A DNA stretch of 40,000 nucleotides from the NCBI GenBank assembly GCA_012295275.1, contig CM022667.1, forward strand, positions 10,787,538 through 10,827,537, read 5' to 3'. Source of the stretch: Chrysomallon squamiferum (lineage: Eukaryota; Mollusca; Gastropoda; Neomphalida; Peltospiridae). Position numbers and translations under genes: made by a program. The notes beneath the pieces are model-generated. The model saw only the letters and a list, made by a program, of their open reading frames with translations. It ran no database searches and was not told the origin of the DNA. Shown in pieces: positions 1 to 10,799 of the stretch. The first letter of the stretch is position 1; each line of letters opens with the position of its first letter.

Positions 1-285
1 TTTTTGTATTCTAAATGCTAAGTTATAGAGGCTGAACGCCCAAGTAGTTCTCCGCCTCAGCAAGTTTTAAATTCCACGCGGAGTTTGTATCAAATAGATT
101 TCGAATGTATTGTGTGTGTGTATATTAGCGTGCGTATGTTACATCTACTTACATATGTGTGTGTTATATCTGTTTATCTGTGTGTGTATTTATGTGGATA
201 TTCTCTTCTCGTAACTATGCCTGATTAGACTCTGCATATAAAGAGTAATCGGGAGGATAAAGTCCAATCATGATCACAAATGCCG
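1..285. other. Unique AT-rich flank
   Basis: No gene is visible. Positions 1-100 are non-repetitive with moderate GC. Positions 108-200 are loosely TG-rich and lead towards the TATG microsatellite. Confidence 0.6.
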
Positions 286-463
286 TATGTGTGTATGTAT
301 GTATGTATGTATGTATGTATGTATGTATGTGCTTATGCGCGTATGCATGTATCTGTGTATTTGTGCGTGGATGTATATATGCACGTATGTATCTTTGTAT
401 TCATGCATGCATACACGTATGTATGTATGTATGTATGTATGTATGTATGTATGTATGTATGTA
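286..463. repeat. (TATG)n microsatellite
   Basis: Two near-perfect TATG runs (about 291-329 and 417-463) are joined by a degenerate TG/CATG-rich middle. All three frames are open, which gives artefactual Met-Tyr-Val-Cys peptides of up to 92 codons. These are not genes. Confidence 0.97.
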
Positions 464-1897
464 CTTGTACTTGTGCATTAACAAGAGGCTTCAGATACCA
501 CTGTTATCGTTAAAAACGTTTTGGAAATGTTTTAAAGTTTTTATATAACGCTGATGTCATTAAAAAGGTCTTTAAAAATGGAAGATTTCAATTTTTAATT
601 ATGAGATTCTTCGACTATCGTTTTCGCGCGTGTCTTTCACTTCGACCACAATTAATGCATCAATCAATTAGGCTGGACGTCCGGTATATTAATTAATTTT
701 TGATAATCGCGTGCATGTGCGTGTGTGTACCTTCACTTCCAGAGACCAACACTGAGAATACGCAAGTAAATTTTAACACTCGATTTTCCCTTCCCAGAAA
801 TCTCCAAGGAGAATGTGTTTTTTTTGTTGTTTTTTTATTTCTTCATCTAGTTGAGGATGTAATAACATGAACTTGAGTTGACAAACAGACGTTTGAAAGA
901 TTAAGAAAAAAAAAAGAAGAAGAAGAAAAAAAAAGAGAATGGAAGATTTATTTTCTGTGATGACGTTACCAGAGTGCCTAATTAAGTTTTAATTATCGCC
1001 TATAGTAAGTAAGATATTTGTTAACTGTAACTGGTAATTTCTGTAGCTGTAGTTGCAGCAGCAGAAGTCGTCGTAGATGTAGCAGTAGAAGCAGTAGTAG
1101 TAGAAGCAGTATTAGTTTTAACAATATTCAGAGAAGAGACTGGATCAAATTTTTTGATTGTAACTATTATCGTGGATACTTGGTTGGAACTGGAAATTTA
1201 TAGATAAGCAAAAGGATGTTCGCATAATATAGGCTTTGTGTAGTGTATTGTTTATATTTATCAAGTATAAATTAAATTTATTTTGTATGTATTTATGAAC
1301 GAATGAATGTACATTTGTATGTAGTATTTTAGCTACAAAACTGGTTGTTCTTTTTTAATAGCAGAAAGAAGCCTTCCCACATACCGCAAAAAAAAAAAAA
1401 CAACAAAAAAAAAACACAACAAAAAACATAACCTTTGGTAAACCAGCCATGAAGCGGAGAAGCATCGTTACGCAACACTGTAACAATTGTTACGTCTGTC
1501 TGTCTGTCTGTCTTTTTTTTTCCAGTTTGTCCATCCAGTCATCATTTTAACGCATTTGCCTTTTGTTTTGCACACATTTCAAAATAAAACCATCCTTGTT
1601 TGTACAATATCGGCTTTCCCTGAGACAACTGATATGCCTGATAATTTTCTTATGCATAAATTATTTTTCTCTTTATATAATATTTTTTTGCGTATTATTG
1701 TTTTTTCTCTGAATTAAATTTTAATACTTTCAGATAAAACGCACAAGATTAAAGACTCACTCGGCTGTGACCGGTGTTATTCCGGTGTCTGTCTCAAAAG
1801 GCTTCGGGTTGGGTTAATTATAAAGTTTCGTTCATGTCAGCTGACTTTGTGGAACCATTTTTTTGTGGGCGTCGTTTAGAATATTGGTATTTCTGAA

Positions 1898-1900
<3 letters not shown>
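464..1900. other. Mostly unique non-coding stretch
   Basis: No supportable gene. It contains short A-rich/AAG runs at 904-935, an AGC/AGT trinucleotide patch at 1040-1110, an A-rich run at 1387-1424 and a TCTG run near 1495-1512. The part at 1730-1860 is CpG-containing unique sequence with a short direct repeat of CCGGTGT (two copies about 15 nt apart near 1770-1790). Confidence 0.6.
590..720. promoter_or_regulatory. Homeodomain-site-rich unique patch
   Basis: The patch holds several ATTA/TAAT cores and ATCAATCA at 659-666. The reverse of that, TGATTGAT, is the established PBX/Hox composite consensus. TAAT-type cores are common by chance in AT-rich DNA, so this is only a candidate enhancer fragment. 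Confidence 0.2.

Positions 1901-1901
<1 letters not shown>

Positions 1902-1934
<33 letters not shown>
1902..1934. repeat. (TG)n microsatellite
   Basis: About 16 uninterrupted TG units, followed by more scattered TG-rich sequence to about 2030. Confidence 0.95.
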
Positions 1935-1938
<4 letters not shown>

Positions 1939-2089
1939 GGTTTTGGTGTGTTTGCGCCAATGTTTGATATTTGTCGGGTAGAAGTGATTGAGTGTGTGTG
2001 TGTTTGTATATATGTGTGTGTTTATGAATGGTTGATTAAGTGTGTAATGTTCGATTGAATGTCTTGTCCCTCTGCGTTTGTTTGAGTGT

Positions 2090-2093
<4 letters not shown>

Positions 2094-2183
<90 letters not shown>

Positions 2184-2239
2184 AGAGCGGGGAGAGGGAG
2201 AGAGAGATATTATACATATATATATATATATATATATAT
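2094..2239. repeat. (GA)n-(TA)n compound microsatellite
   Basis: A perfect GA run (2094-2180) passes through an imperfect purine segment (2181-2208) into a TA run (2209-2239). The reading frames are open on both strands (Arg-Glu or Ser-Leu peptides) and are artefacts. Confidence 0.97.
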
Positions 2240-2469
2240 CATTGTACACTACAATAATGAAACATTTTATTTTTTAAATTCCAATATTCTGTCTGTTTGT
2301 CTGTGTAGATGATTCAGGTGTTTTATACAGTTATCGTTCTACGTGTTACAAGGAGACGGTTGTTTTGTTGTTTAGTTGTTGTCTCTCTCTCATTTCACAT
2401 TTCGCTAAAAGATAAATACCGACACTCAACAATATAATACTCATCCTTCCTTTTATCTGTTCACTGACT

Positions 2470-2722
2470 GATTGATTCATCCATCTATCTATCATTTATT
2501 AATTTACCCATTCGTCCTTTTTTGTTATTCATTCATCCATCCATTCATTCATTTATTCATTCGTTCATCCATCTATTCATTCATTCATGTTTTCATTATT
2601 TCATATTTTTATTCATTCCTTCATCCATCTATTCATGCATTCGTCCATTCGTTGATTCATTTATTTATTCATTCATTCATTATTTTGTTCAGTCACTCAT
2701 TCATTCATTCGTTTCATTATTT
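2470..2722. repeat. Degenerate (ATTC)n tetranucleotide block
   Basis: About 250 bp of ATTC units with CATC and TTTA variants. It keeps two plus-strand frames open for more than 120 codons, with Ser-Phe-Ile-His type peptides. The repeat explains the open frames. Confidence 0.92.
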
Positions 2723-2859
2723 TTCCGGTTTCTTCTTCATGCGTGTTATCTGTTTTGTGTCTGTTCGCACGTTAGTATGTGCATCTGCCTGTTTCTCTCT
2801 TTGTTCTTCATTTTCAGCTGTTTTTCTGTTTTTACTTTTGTAGTCAACATAAAACAAAA

Positions 2860-3440
2860 TCAAATCAAGCAACAACAACAAAAAAATAATCCTATAACAA
2901 AATACACACACACACAGACATTATAAATAAATAAATTAGTTGAAACAAATTAAATAAACTAATGTAAATAAATATATAAAATAAAATAACAAATAAGTAC
3001 ATAAAGAAAAATTATAAAATAAGAGAAATAAGGAACGAAAGCAATTAGTAAATAAAAAAAAAATATTAGCGCATAAAGAAATTAAAAAAACAACACATAT
3101 TATAAATAAAATTAAAAAAATAAAAGATAAATATAACTAAATGAAAACGTAATAAAATAAACATTATATTAAAAAATTAAACATAAATAATTAGTAAATG
3201 AAAGCCTAGAGTAATATTATTAAAAACAGCAACAAAAAATGTATACAAAAAAAAAAATAAATAAAATAAAACAAAAAATAAACAAAATAAATAAATAAAT
3301 AAATAAAAAAAAATAAAAAAATAAAAAAAGTAACTAAATAAATAAATAAATAAATAAATAAAATAAATTAAAAAAAAACACAAAAAAACACACAAATAAA
3401 TCCCTACAAAAAAATAAAAAAAATAAATAAATAAAAAAAA
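2860..3440. repeat. A-rich (AAAT)n degenerate block
   Basis: About 580 bp, almost entirely A and T on the plus strand. AAAT/AAATA units dominate, with perfect AAAT runs near 3288-3310 and 3335-3363. Its minus-strand Phe/Leu/Tyr-rich open frames are artefacts. Confidence 0.92.
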
Positions 3441-4151
3441 CACGATTCTGGCTGATGAATGCAGACGCCGAAGAAGAAACGAGTTATAATAAATATATCA
3501 GTCACAGCAAGAAAAAAACCCGTCCGTGTTTTACCCCCGCCATCGTTATTTCAATTCATCACTTTCACAAACATCTTAACATAAATGTGCTGGTGTCAAA
3601 ACGACATCGTCTTCAAATCGTTTACAACGACGGCAGCTTTGGGAGCCGTTATCATTCATGACAATTTGGTTTTTAACTTTACATTTGTCATTTTATCAGT
3701 TATAGTTACAAAACAGCTGCAAAGAAAAAAAAAAAAAAAAAGAAAACAAGATGAAAAAAAAAAAGAAAGATATATAGAAGAAAAAAAAGTTTTGCTGGGA
3801 AACGAGAATGTTAGCTTATTTGTGACAGGTTTGGTTGTTAATGTGAAATGACTCAAACAAGAGAAATAATGTAGAGAATTTTTAAAAAGTAATTTTTTAA
3901 ATATGTCAGCAGATTTACGTAAAGACGCGTTCCCACGGTGCGACTTGAGCGAACGATTTGCAGCGATATTTATTTTAATCAGTCAAATGTTACGTGACCC
4001 TTACTCACTTTTTTGTGGCGAAGATTCAATGCACGGCTTTCGTGGGCAAAAACAACAAAACTGACGTTTTATAAATATGCTAGTATGTTAGATTGTTAGA
4101 GGTAGAGAATACCTTATGCTATCTTGTCTGTTGCAGTTTCTCTCGTTCGTC

Positions 4152-4154
<3 letters not shown>
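3441..4154. other. Unique island with moderate GC
   Basis: Non-repetitive apart from A-rich runs at 3721-3790. Positions 3450-3720 and 3900-4080 contain CpG and are the least repetitive parts. Short plus-strand frames at 3455-3661 and 3585-3851 resemble no protein I know, and neither shows splice-site context I can support. Confidence 0.5.

Positions 4155-4238
<84 letters not shown>
4155..4238. repeat. (GA)n microsatellite next to interspersed repeat copy A
   Basis: An uninterrupted GA run that stops exactly at the GGGC where the 183-bp interspersed repeat begins. In the second copy the same end of the element also runs straight into (CT)n, so the dinucleotide tract is probably part of the element. 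Confidence 0.95.
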
Positions 4239-4239
<1 letters not shown>

Positions 4240-4419
4240 CGAGATGTGAATGAATAAAGAAGATTGAAAACGAAGACGAACAAGAGATGATTAAAAATGC
4301 AAATTCTGTTTTACCTCGAGTAATTTAATATAGTGAGAAGACGATAAACGTAACAACAACAAACAAATCAGCTTTAGAACTTTTAACTTCTTTTTTAAAA
4401 AACAAACTCTTTCAACTCG
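4237..4419 (-). repeat. Interspersed repeat, copy A (inverted)
   Basis: This 183-bp segment is the reverse complement of 12366-12546, with roughly 96% identity by eye: a handful of substitutions plus one- or two-base length differences in T/A runs. Homology begins at CGAGTTGAAAG and ends at CATCTCGCCC followed by (CT)n. It holds an octamer-like ATGCAAAT at 4297-4304. No open frame or terminal inverted repeat is visible, and no target-site duplication can be seen because GA tracts flank both sides. It may be a short non-autonomous mobile element or a segmental inverted duplication. Confidence 0.85.
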
Positions 4420-4424
4420 GGTGG

Positions 4425-4547
4425 GAGGGAGAGAGAGAGAGAGAGAGAGAGAGTTAGACAGAGAGAGACAGGCAGAGAGAGAGAGGCAGAAAGAGAGATA
4501 GACAGAGAGAGAGAGAGAGACGGATAGACAAGCAGAGAGAGAGAGAC

Positions 4548-4582
<35 letters not shown>

Positions 4583-4617
4583 CAGAGAGAGAAAGACAGG
4601 CAGAGAGAGAGAGAGAA

Positions 4618-4652
<35 letters not shown>

Positions 4653-4763
4653 CGGATAGACAAGCAGAGAGAGAGAGACAGGCAGAGAGAGAGAGAGAGA
4701 GACAGGCAGAGAGAGAAAGACAGGCAGAGAGAGAGGCAGAGAGAGAGAGAGAGAAAGAGAGAG

Positions 4764-4860
<97 letters not shown>
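4425..4860. repeat. Interrupted (GA)n block with 132-bp higher-order repeat
   Basis: A purine-rich tract of about 435 bp with GGCA, GACA and GGATAGACAAG interruptions. The landmark CGGATAGACAAGCAG occurs at 4521 and 4653, and the interruptions that follow match in order. This shows a 132-bp segmental duplication inside the tract. 4760-4860 is pure GA. The minus strand is open for 202 codons (Ser-Leu repeats), an artefact. Confidence 0.93.
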
Positions 4861-4862
<2 letters not shown>

Positions 4863-5012
4863 AAGATAGCGAAAACGAATATATTTCCTTTATAAACACA
4901 TTTTTGTCAGTTTACCTATATCACCACACACACACATATGCTTCCATTCATATATAAAACTCAGACTGATAAGCACTCGTTCTTAGTCAAGTTAATGTGT
5001 ACGCAAATTCAT

Positions 5013-5016
<4 letters not shown>

Positions 5017-5067
<51 letters not shown>
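5017..5067. repeat. (CA)n microsatellite
   Basis: About 25 CA units, followed by an A run at 5111-5129. Confidence 0.95.
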
Positions 5068-5072
<5 letters not shown>

Positions 5073-5500
5073 CAGTCTGTGTACTTACAGACAAACACGT
5101 ACAGCAAATTCAAAAAAAAAAAAAAAAAATAATATATTATTTACATACACATAGACCACCCGCAGACTAGCATCTTCATAAACATTTTTTTCTCATTATA
5201 TTTTTCTTTTTTACTTTTTTTATTTTTTTTTTTTTTTTATCTTCACCCATCTTCTCGTTTTTCAGAACTCTTGCACAGAATTGCGTTACATATTAATATC
5301 ATAATCAGACCCTATCAACACTCTTCCTTTCCCCCGTCTAAAAAAAACCTCGCCTTCGTCACCCTGGGGAACAATTCCTTTCGACAAATACAAGAATTAT
5401 AATGGTTTTACCGCATCGAGTAACGTGTACGTTTACGTCTATCTCATGGGCGGTATAAAAACACAGCCTGGCTTTTTTTTTTTTTTTTTTTTTTTTTTAC
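5068..5500. other. Unique stretch between homopolymer runs
   Basis: T-rich at 5185-5240, unique at 5240-5470, then a T run at 5473-5498. No gene is recognised. The unique part carries the TATA-like element annotated separately. Confidence 0.55.
5440..5475 (+). promoter_or_regulatory. TATA-box-like element in GC context
   Basis: TATAAAAA at 5454-5461 is preceded by GGGCGG and followed by GC-richer sequence. That is the usual look of a TATA core promoter on the plus strand. No coding exon or recognisable initiator follows, and a T run starts only 12 nt later, so it may be chance. Confidence 0.2.
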
Positions 5501-5793
5501 TTCTTCTTATTTGCCATCTTACTTGTCAGGTCGAATCGGAAGGCGTATGAATTTGCGATGAATTATGGGATTGTTTGTATGTAAAGTAATTAGTGTCGCT
5601 GAACGTTGTACTTCTTCATATATCTGTGTGTTTTTATTCCCTCCCGTGGGAGTTTCGAACACGCTTCCCGGTTCGCGATGTTTCGTGGAAAAGGGAGGGA
5701 AGGGGGAAGATCTCCACCATGTTTTCCACAGCTTCGTCCCATTTGCGATGGGACGGAACCCGCGCGTGCTTTTGCGCACGTGTGTTAAGTACA
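5500..5793. other. GC-richer unique island
   Basis: Open on both strands (minus 5519-5794, plus 5565-5843). The peptides resemble no family I recognise and both strands are equally open, so I do not call a gene. TTTGCGATG or TTCGCGATG recurs three times (near 5549, 5671 and 5742). On the minus strand, GTTCGAAACTC (5650-5660) resembles a Pol III B box. Confidence 0.45.
5733..5757. other. Hairpin-forming inverted repeat
   Basis: Arms GTCCCAT (5736-5742) and ATGGGAC (5748-5754) enclose a 5-nt loop. The stem extends by C:G, U:G and U:A pairs to about 10 bp. A second short inverted repeat (CGTGC / GCACG) lies just downstream near 5765-5780, and a T run starts at 5794. Confidence 0.55.
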
Positions 5794-5962
5794 TTTTTTT
5801 TTTTTTTTTTTTTTTATATATCTATCGATGTTGCACGCTCTGAGCACGTGCCCCCGTTAACCTTTGCCCTGCCCCCCTCTTAGCACTTCAAACGTGTTAA
5901 CAGATAAGTAAATAAGTAAGCACGTAAGTAAGAAACAAGCAAGTAATAAGTAAATAAGCATT
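5794..5962. repeat. T run and degenerate (TAAG)n
   Basis: T run at 5794-5815, a short unique segment with a CACGTG at 5845-5850, then degenerate TAAG/CAAG tetranucleotide units at 5901-5962. Confidence 0.8.
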
Positions 5963-6021
5963 TTGTTTTTTAAAACAGAGAGATGACAGTAAGCTGATTA
6001 ATAATGTATGAGAAAATTAGC

Positions 6022-6397
6022 ATGAATTATAATAATAATAATATTAATAATAATAATAAAAATAATAATAATAAAAATAATAATATAGTAATAGTAATAA
6101 TAATAACAACAACAATAATAACAGTAATAATAATAACAACAATAACTATAATGATAATAAATATAGTAATAATAGTAATAGTAGTAATAATAATAATAAT
6201 AATAATAAGAAGAAGAAGAAGAAGAAGAAGACGAAGAAGAAGTTTTTGAGAAAGAAATACTACTACTGCTACGACTACTGCTACTACTGTTTCAACTACT
6301 ACAACTACCATTACAACTTTTACTAATATTAAAACTATTACCACACTTCTTCCATCACTGCTACTATAACTATTACTACAACTACAGTTGTTGTTAT

Positions 6398-6442
<45 letters not shown>
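6022..6442. repeat. Trinucleotide block (AAT), (AAG), (ACT)
   Basis: AAT/AAC units (6028-6206) pass through AAG units (6207-6242) into ACT/GCT/ACC units (6258-6440). The three-base phase leaves both strands open (Ile/Asn/Val-rich peptides), which is not evidence of coding. Confidence 0.95.
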
Positions 6443-6444
<2 letters not shown>

Positions 6445-6573
6445 TCACTTCAATATATTAATGCTATTCCACCATCAATATATTTATGATGCATAAAATA
6501 ATAAAAATGTAGATTCTGAACATCATAATATATCGGTTTTATTTTATTAGGTAGGCATTAATATAAACTTCAG

Positions 6574-7087
6574 TACCGTTATAGCATATTAACCACGTAT
6601 TTCATTATCTATAAGTCATTTACATATATATTATTATTATTATTATTATTATTATATCTCTGTGCCATATATTATATCACTTTTTGTATTATTACTTATA
6701 AAGTATATTCAGAATTGTCAACACTTTACAACCCCGTTACGAAATGACACCGTTATTTAATTATTTGTGACTTATATTCACAAGCATCGCTGTATCTCTT
6801 ATAATAATATAATCAACGCTATTATTATTAATTTTGTTTTGTTTTGAATATATATATCAATGATATTACTTCAGAATCGTTATCACTGTTATTTCATTAT
6901 CTAGGAAATACATAGTGTATTACAAACATTACACAAGATTACCGTTATAATATATAACCTGCTATTTCGCTACTTTGTGTGATAAATTTAAATACTATAT
7001 GAATGTTAATATCGCAGTATAACGGTATTTGTTCTCTGTATAATTAATAACGATAATACACATTAAAACTGTTAAGGGAAACGTTAT

Positions 7088-7163
<76 letters not shown>

Positions 7164-7500
7164 TTATACATTTCTTAATGTCTCAGTATAATTAATATTA
7201 TTTCAAACACATACTCAGTTTTGCAATTCAGAATTATTATTTCACTATCTAGTACGTTTAAATATTAAACATTTCATAAAAATCGCAATTTCACTATGTA
7301 CCTGTTTTATACATTATAAACATTACACATGAACACCGTTATAACATATCACCGTTAATTTACTATCTACCACTATCGTATACATTATAAATATTACACA
7401 TGAATTACCGTTTATAATATATCACCATTATTTGAATACCGTTACAATACATGACCGTTATTTCGTTATCTGCACGTTTTATATACATACACACATAACT
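6574..7500. repeat. Diverged tandem array, unit about 71-72 bp
   Basis: AT-rich sequence in which three motifs recur in order: ACCGTTATA, then TTTCACTATCTA-like, then TATACATTATAAA with ATTACACATGAA. The clearest neighbours are ACCG at 7335 and 7407 (72 bp apart) and TATACATTATAAA at 7308 and 7379 (71 bp apart). Earlier diverged units are seen near 6574, 6748, 6884-6945 and 7238. A (CT)n run (7092-7159) interrupts the array. This looks like an old satellite-like repeat, with no coding potential. Confidence 0.7.
7092..7159. repeat. (CT)n microsatellite
   Basis: Thirty-four CT units that split the diverged tandem array. Confidence 0.97.
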
Positions 7501-7998
7501 GATATTATAACACAACGCACCATTCAAGGTTCTAAGATACAGAAAATGACACGAAACTGGGCAGAGATGAAACAAAGACAATCTCTTTGGTTGGAGCAAT
7601 AAATTTCCATAACTGTTTACTTTCTATGACGCGCGTTATCAAATTCGGCGATAGAGTACCCAGTTTGCGATCAATTTATTAAATGCTTTTGAATCATATC
7701 GAAGTTTCTTTGTCCCGTTTTCAAATTGATAACAATAACGGTAAAATGAAATAAATCATAAAAGTGATTTCGGGACGATAACCTTATGAGAGGTGTACAC
7801 ACAAACACATTATACAAAGACAAACAGCCCGGGTCAGAAGTTTTATTTTTATCCCCACCACCACCCCCGGTGATTAAAATTTAAAGTTGAATGTGGACGT
7901 ATCTCTCTGTCTGTTTGTCCGTGCGTGTGAAATTTTTAATTTTCTGATAATGAAAAGGTAGAGATTATAATTCGTTATGGTACACTGTAGTAAATGGG
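7500..7998. other. Unique stretch
   Basis: No gene is recognised. 7590-7790 is non-repetitive, CpG-containing and AT-rich. 7854-7870 is a short C-rich run. Confidence 0.5.
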
Positions 7999-8390
7999 TA
8001 GCAGTAGTAGTAGTAGCAGTAGTAGTAGTAATAGTAAAAGTAGTAGTACAAGTAGTAGTAATAATACAAGTAGTAGTTGTAATAGTAAAAGTAGTAGTAT
8101 AAGTAGTAGTACTAGTTGTACTAGTAGTAATAGTAGTAGTAGTACAAGTAGTAGTCATAGTAGAATAACGTAGTCGTAATCGTAGTAGTTCTAGTAGTAG
8201 TAGTAGTAGTAGTAGTTGTTGTTGTTGTTGTAGTAATAGTAGTAGTAGTAGTTGTTGTTGTAGTAATAGTAGTAGTAATAGTTGTTGTTGTTGTTGTAAT
8301 GAATGTGATTAGTAGTAAAACCATTGTTGTTGTAGTTAATAGTAGTATTCATAGTTGTTGTTGTTGTTGTAATATGAATGTGATTATAAT
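7999..8390. repeat. (AGT)n/(GTT)n trinucleotide block
   Basis: About 390 bp of AGT units with GTT and AAT substitutions, kept in a three-base phase. It generates Thr-rich, Tyr-rich and Asn-rich minus-strand frames that are artefacts. Confidence 0.95.
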
Positions 8391-8817
8391 GTAAAACCAT
8401 CCATCCATGTGTTCATCCTTTCATTCACAGTCGCAATTTACATTATACACTCTGACGCACACTTACATAAATACACACGCACATACGCTTACAAGGAGTG
8501 TCTTACGCACTGACAAACCCATAAATAATCGCACAGACGTGGGTACATAAAAACAGTCATATACAGAGACAAACAGAACATTACATTCAGACATGTATAT
8601 TAATATTCATAGCCACACATTAGAGTTTATGAGCTGAACATGGATTAAAATCTGAAATTTACAATAAAATAAAAATAAATCGAAAATATATTTTGAATGA
8701 AAATGAAATAAACATTTTAAAAATTAAATTAAAAAAAAAAAAAAAAAAAAAACAAAAAAAAAAACTGAAATATATTTTAAATAAAAAATAATAGTGAAAT
8801 ATAATGGAATGAAATCA

Positions 8818-8855
<38 letters not shown>

Positions 8856-8954
8856 GAAATGGAATAAAATAATGATAATCCATTACTGTAGGTAATATAA
8901 AATTGAAATAAACGAATACGAATTAAATTAAATATAAATGCATAATGCATTCGC
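8391..8954. other. Unique then A-rich stretch
   Basis: 8400-8650 is unique with loose CA/CATA content. 8650-8900 is A-rich, with A runs at about 8731-8763 and 8823-8854. No gene. Confidence 0.6.
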
Positions 8955-9039
8955 ACGCACGCACGCACACACACATATTAATTTATTTTTAAAAAAAAAA
9001 CGTCAATAAATTTCCATAAAACATTATGAAACTACATTT

Positions 9040-9180
9040 TTCAAAACTGACATTTCTATTTCATTTTCGCCTTAGTTAATATGACTGTAATAAGCGTTAA
9101 ATACAAATGGTGTGCCATTAGCGTGTAAACTAATCGTTTGATTAACGGTGGCTTCGTTTCTCTTTATGTCAACACAAAAA
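9040..9180. promoter_or_regulatory. Unique island with forkhead and homeodomain-like sites
   Basis: CCATTAGC, TGTAAAC (near 9125) and TTGATTAA lie within about 50 bp. The island is non-repetitive between A/T-rich flanks. It is a candidate conserved non-coding element from base composition and motif density only. Confidence 0.2.
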
Positions 9181-9229
9181 TATATTTTAAAAATAAAAGA
9201 GTGTCAGCTTTATGGGATTTCAGCTAGAA

Positions 9230-9359
9230 AAAAAAAAATATATATATTTATGCGGTAATCATTTTTTTTAAATAACGTTTTTTTTTTCGTTTTTTTTTTT
9301 TCTTGTTAAAAATATGCACGTATATAATGGAAAAGAAAAAGAAAAGAAGGATAAATAAA

Positions 9360-9390
<31 letters not shown>

Positions 9391-9393
9391 TAA

Positions 9394-9425
<32 letters not shown>

Positions 9426-9570
9426 ATAATAATAAATAAATAAAAAAATAAAAACTAAAAAAAAAAACAGTTGTTGTAGCAGTAATAGTAGTAGTAATAG
9501 TAGTAGTGGTGGTGGCAGTAGTAGTAGTAACAGTAGTAATAGCAACAGAAACAGTAAGTAACAAAATAAA
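9230..9570. repeat. Low-complexity block: T runs, (AAAT)n, (AAT)n, (AGT)n
   Basis: T-rich at 9266-9301, AAAT at 9348-9376, AAT/AGT at 9377-9435, A-rich at 9436-9465, and AGT/GGT at 9474-9560. All open frames here are repeat-derived. Confidence 0.93.
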
Positions 9571-9639
9571 TAATAAATAAAATATTACAGATTAGTTTTC
9601 ATTACTTTTTCTTGCAATGATGCACTTATAATTTAATTA

Positions 9640-10386
9640 TCTCTTTTCCTTTTCTTCTTCTTCTTCTTTTTTCTCTTCTTTTTCTTCTTTTTAAACTTTA
9701 TACTTTATTATTACAGCACTCAGTCGTGTAAACATCTCAATATTATCTCTGGTCGCCATTTTGAATAAGTTATTAACATTCCTATGACTGACATGTTTAC
9801 TTCTTACGATAAGTCTCAAGCTGTAACGGAGAATCACGTTCTCACTCGGTAAAATCCGTACGTTAAAATAATTCAGATCGGAAACGAGGAGGAAACGTCT
9901 TTTCCATATTAAAATTGAAAAAATGAAAATTTTAAAATTTGAAAGGCATAAAATGTAACAGAAAATCGAATTTATTTGTGATGTTTTTATAAATTAAGAT
10001 ATGCTTTTGACTGTTTGGGGTTTTCGTCGTTAATGTCCGGTAGTGATCGGTAACGTTCGTAAACAGTTCGGAAAAATGTTACCTTGGATGTAAATGGCAT
10101 TTAAAAAATGTATTGTTGACAACGTATCTAGGAGTAATCTTCTTTGACTTAAATAAAATGATAGATAAACACAAACTAACATTATCTTAAACTTTGTTTC
10201 TCGTAAATCTACAAGTACACAAAATTAGAAATTAGTGTTGACATTTCTAAAAACAGAAGACAAAGGAGTTACGATGTACTTTTTGTCCGAGCAAAAAAGT
10301 AACCGAGCTTGTTCTGAAAATAAATAAATAAATAAATAAATTAATAAATAAATTAATAAAATGTGCAAATGAGGAACGCGTGAATG

Positions 10387-10389
<3 letters not shown>
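9640..10389. other. Unique stretch with forkhead-like sites
   Basis: CTT-rich at 9650-9690, otherwise non-repetitive to 10320, then AAAT units at 10319-10360. TGTAAACA at 9727-9734 and GTAAACAT (minus) at 9793-9800 match the established forkhead consensus. A GCCATTTTG (YY1-like) sits between them near 9755. No gene is recognised. Confidence 0.4.

Positions 10390-10479
<90 letters not shown>
10390..10479. repeat. (GA)n microsatellite
   Basis: Forty-five uninterrupted GA units. Confidence 0.98.
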
Positions 10480-10481
<2 letters not shown>

Positions 10482-10799
10482 AACTCACTGTAAACAGTTG
10501 TTGCAACTACAACACCAATACAAATAGTTTGTCTTTATATATTTGTTAATACAGTCATCATTTTTATCTTCCTTCATTACTCTTATTTTTTCTGCTTTCT
10601 CTCTCTCTGTTTCTCTCTTATTCACTCTCTCTCTCTATCTTTCTCTGTCTTCCCCTTTCTATCCGTTTATATACCTCGCCATCTATTTGCAAAAACAAAC
10701 GATTAAATTCCGAGACACTTTACGACAAAGAGAATGACATAACAAAAAACGAAAAAAAAAAAAAAAAAACCCACAAAAAACTCCCCACATAAAATGATA
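10480..10799. other. CT-rich and A-rich low-information stretch
   Basis: CT-rich imperfect sequence at 10590-10660 and an A run at about 10751-10770. No gene. Confidence 0.6.

Noticed and set aside
4291-4899. 202-codon minus-strand open frame (Ser-Leu rich)
   Set aside because: It is the translation of a (CT)n tract with no start context or unique domain.
5440-5475. TATAAAAA as a confirmed gene promoter
   Set aside because: Kept only as a low-confidence element because no exon follows and a T run begins directly downstream.
5519-5794. 91-codon minus-strand frame
   Set aside because: Fully overlapped by open plus-strand frames; no homologue recognised and contains a hairpin inverted repeat.
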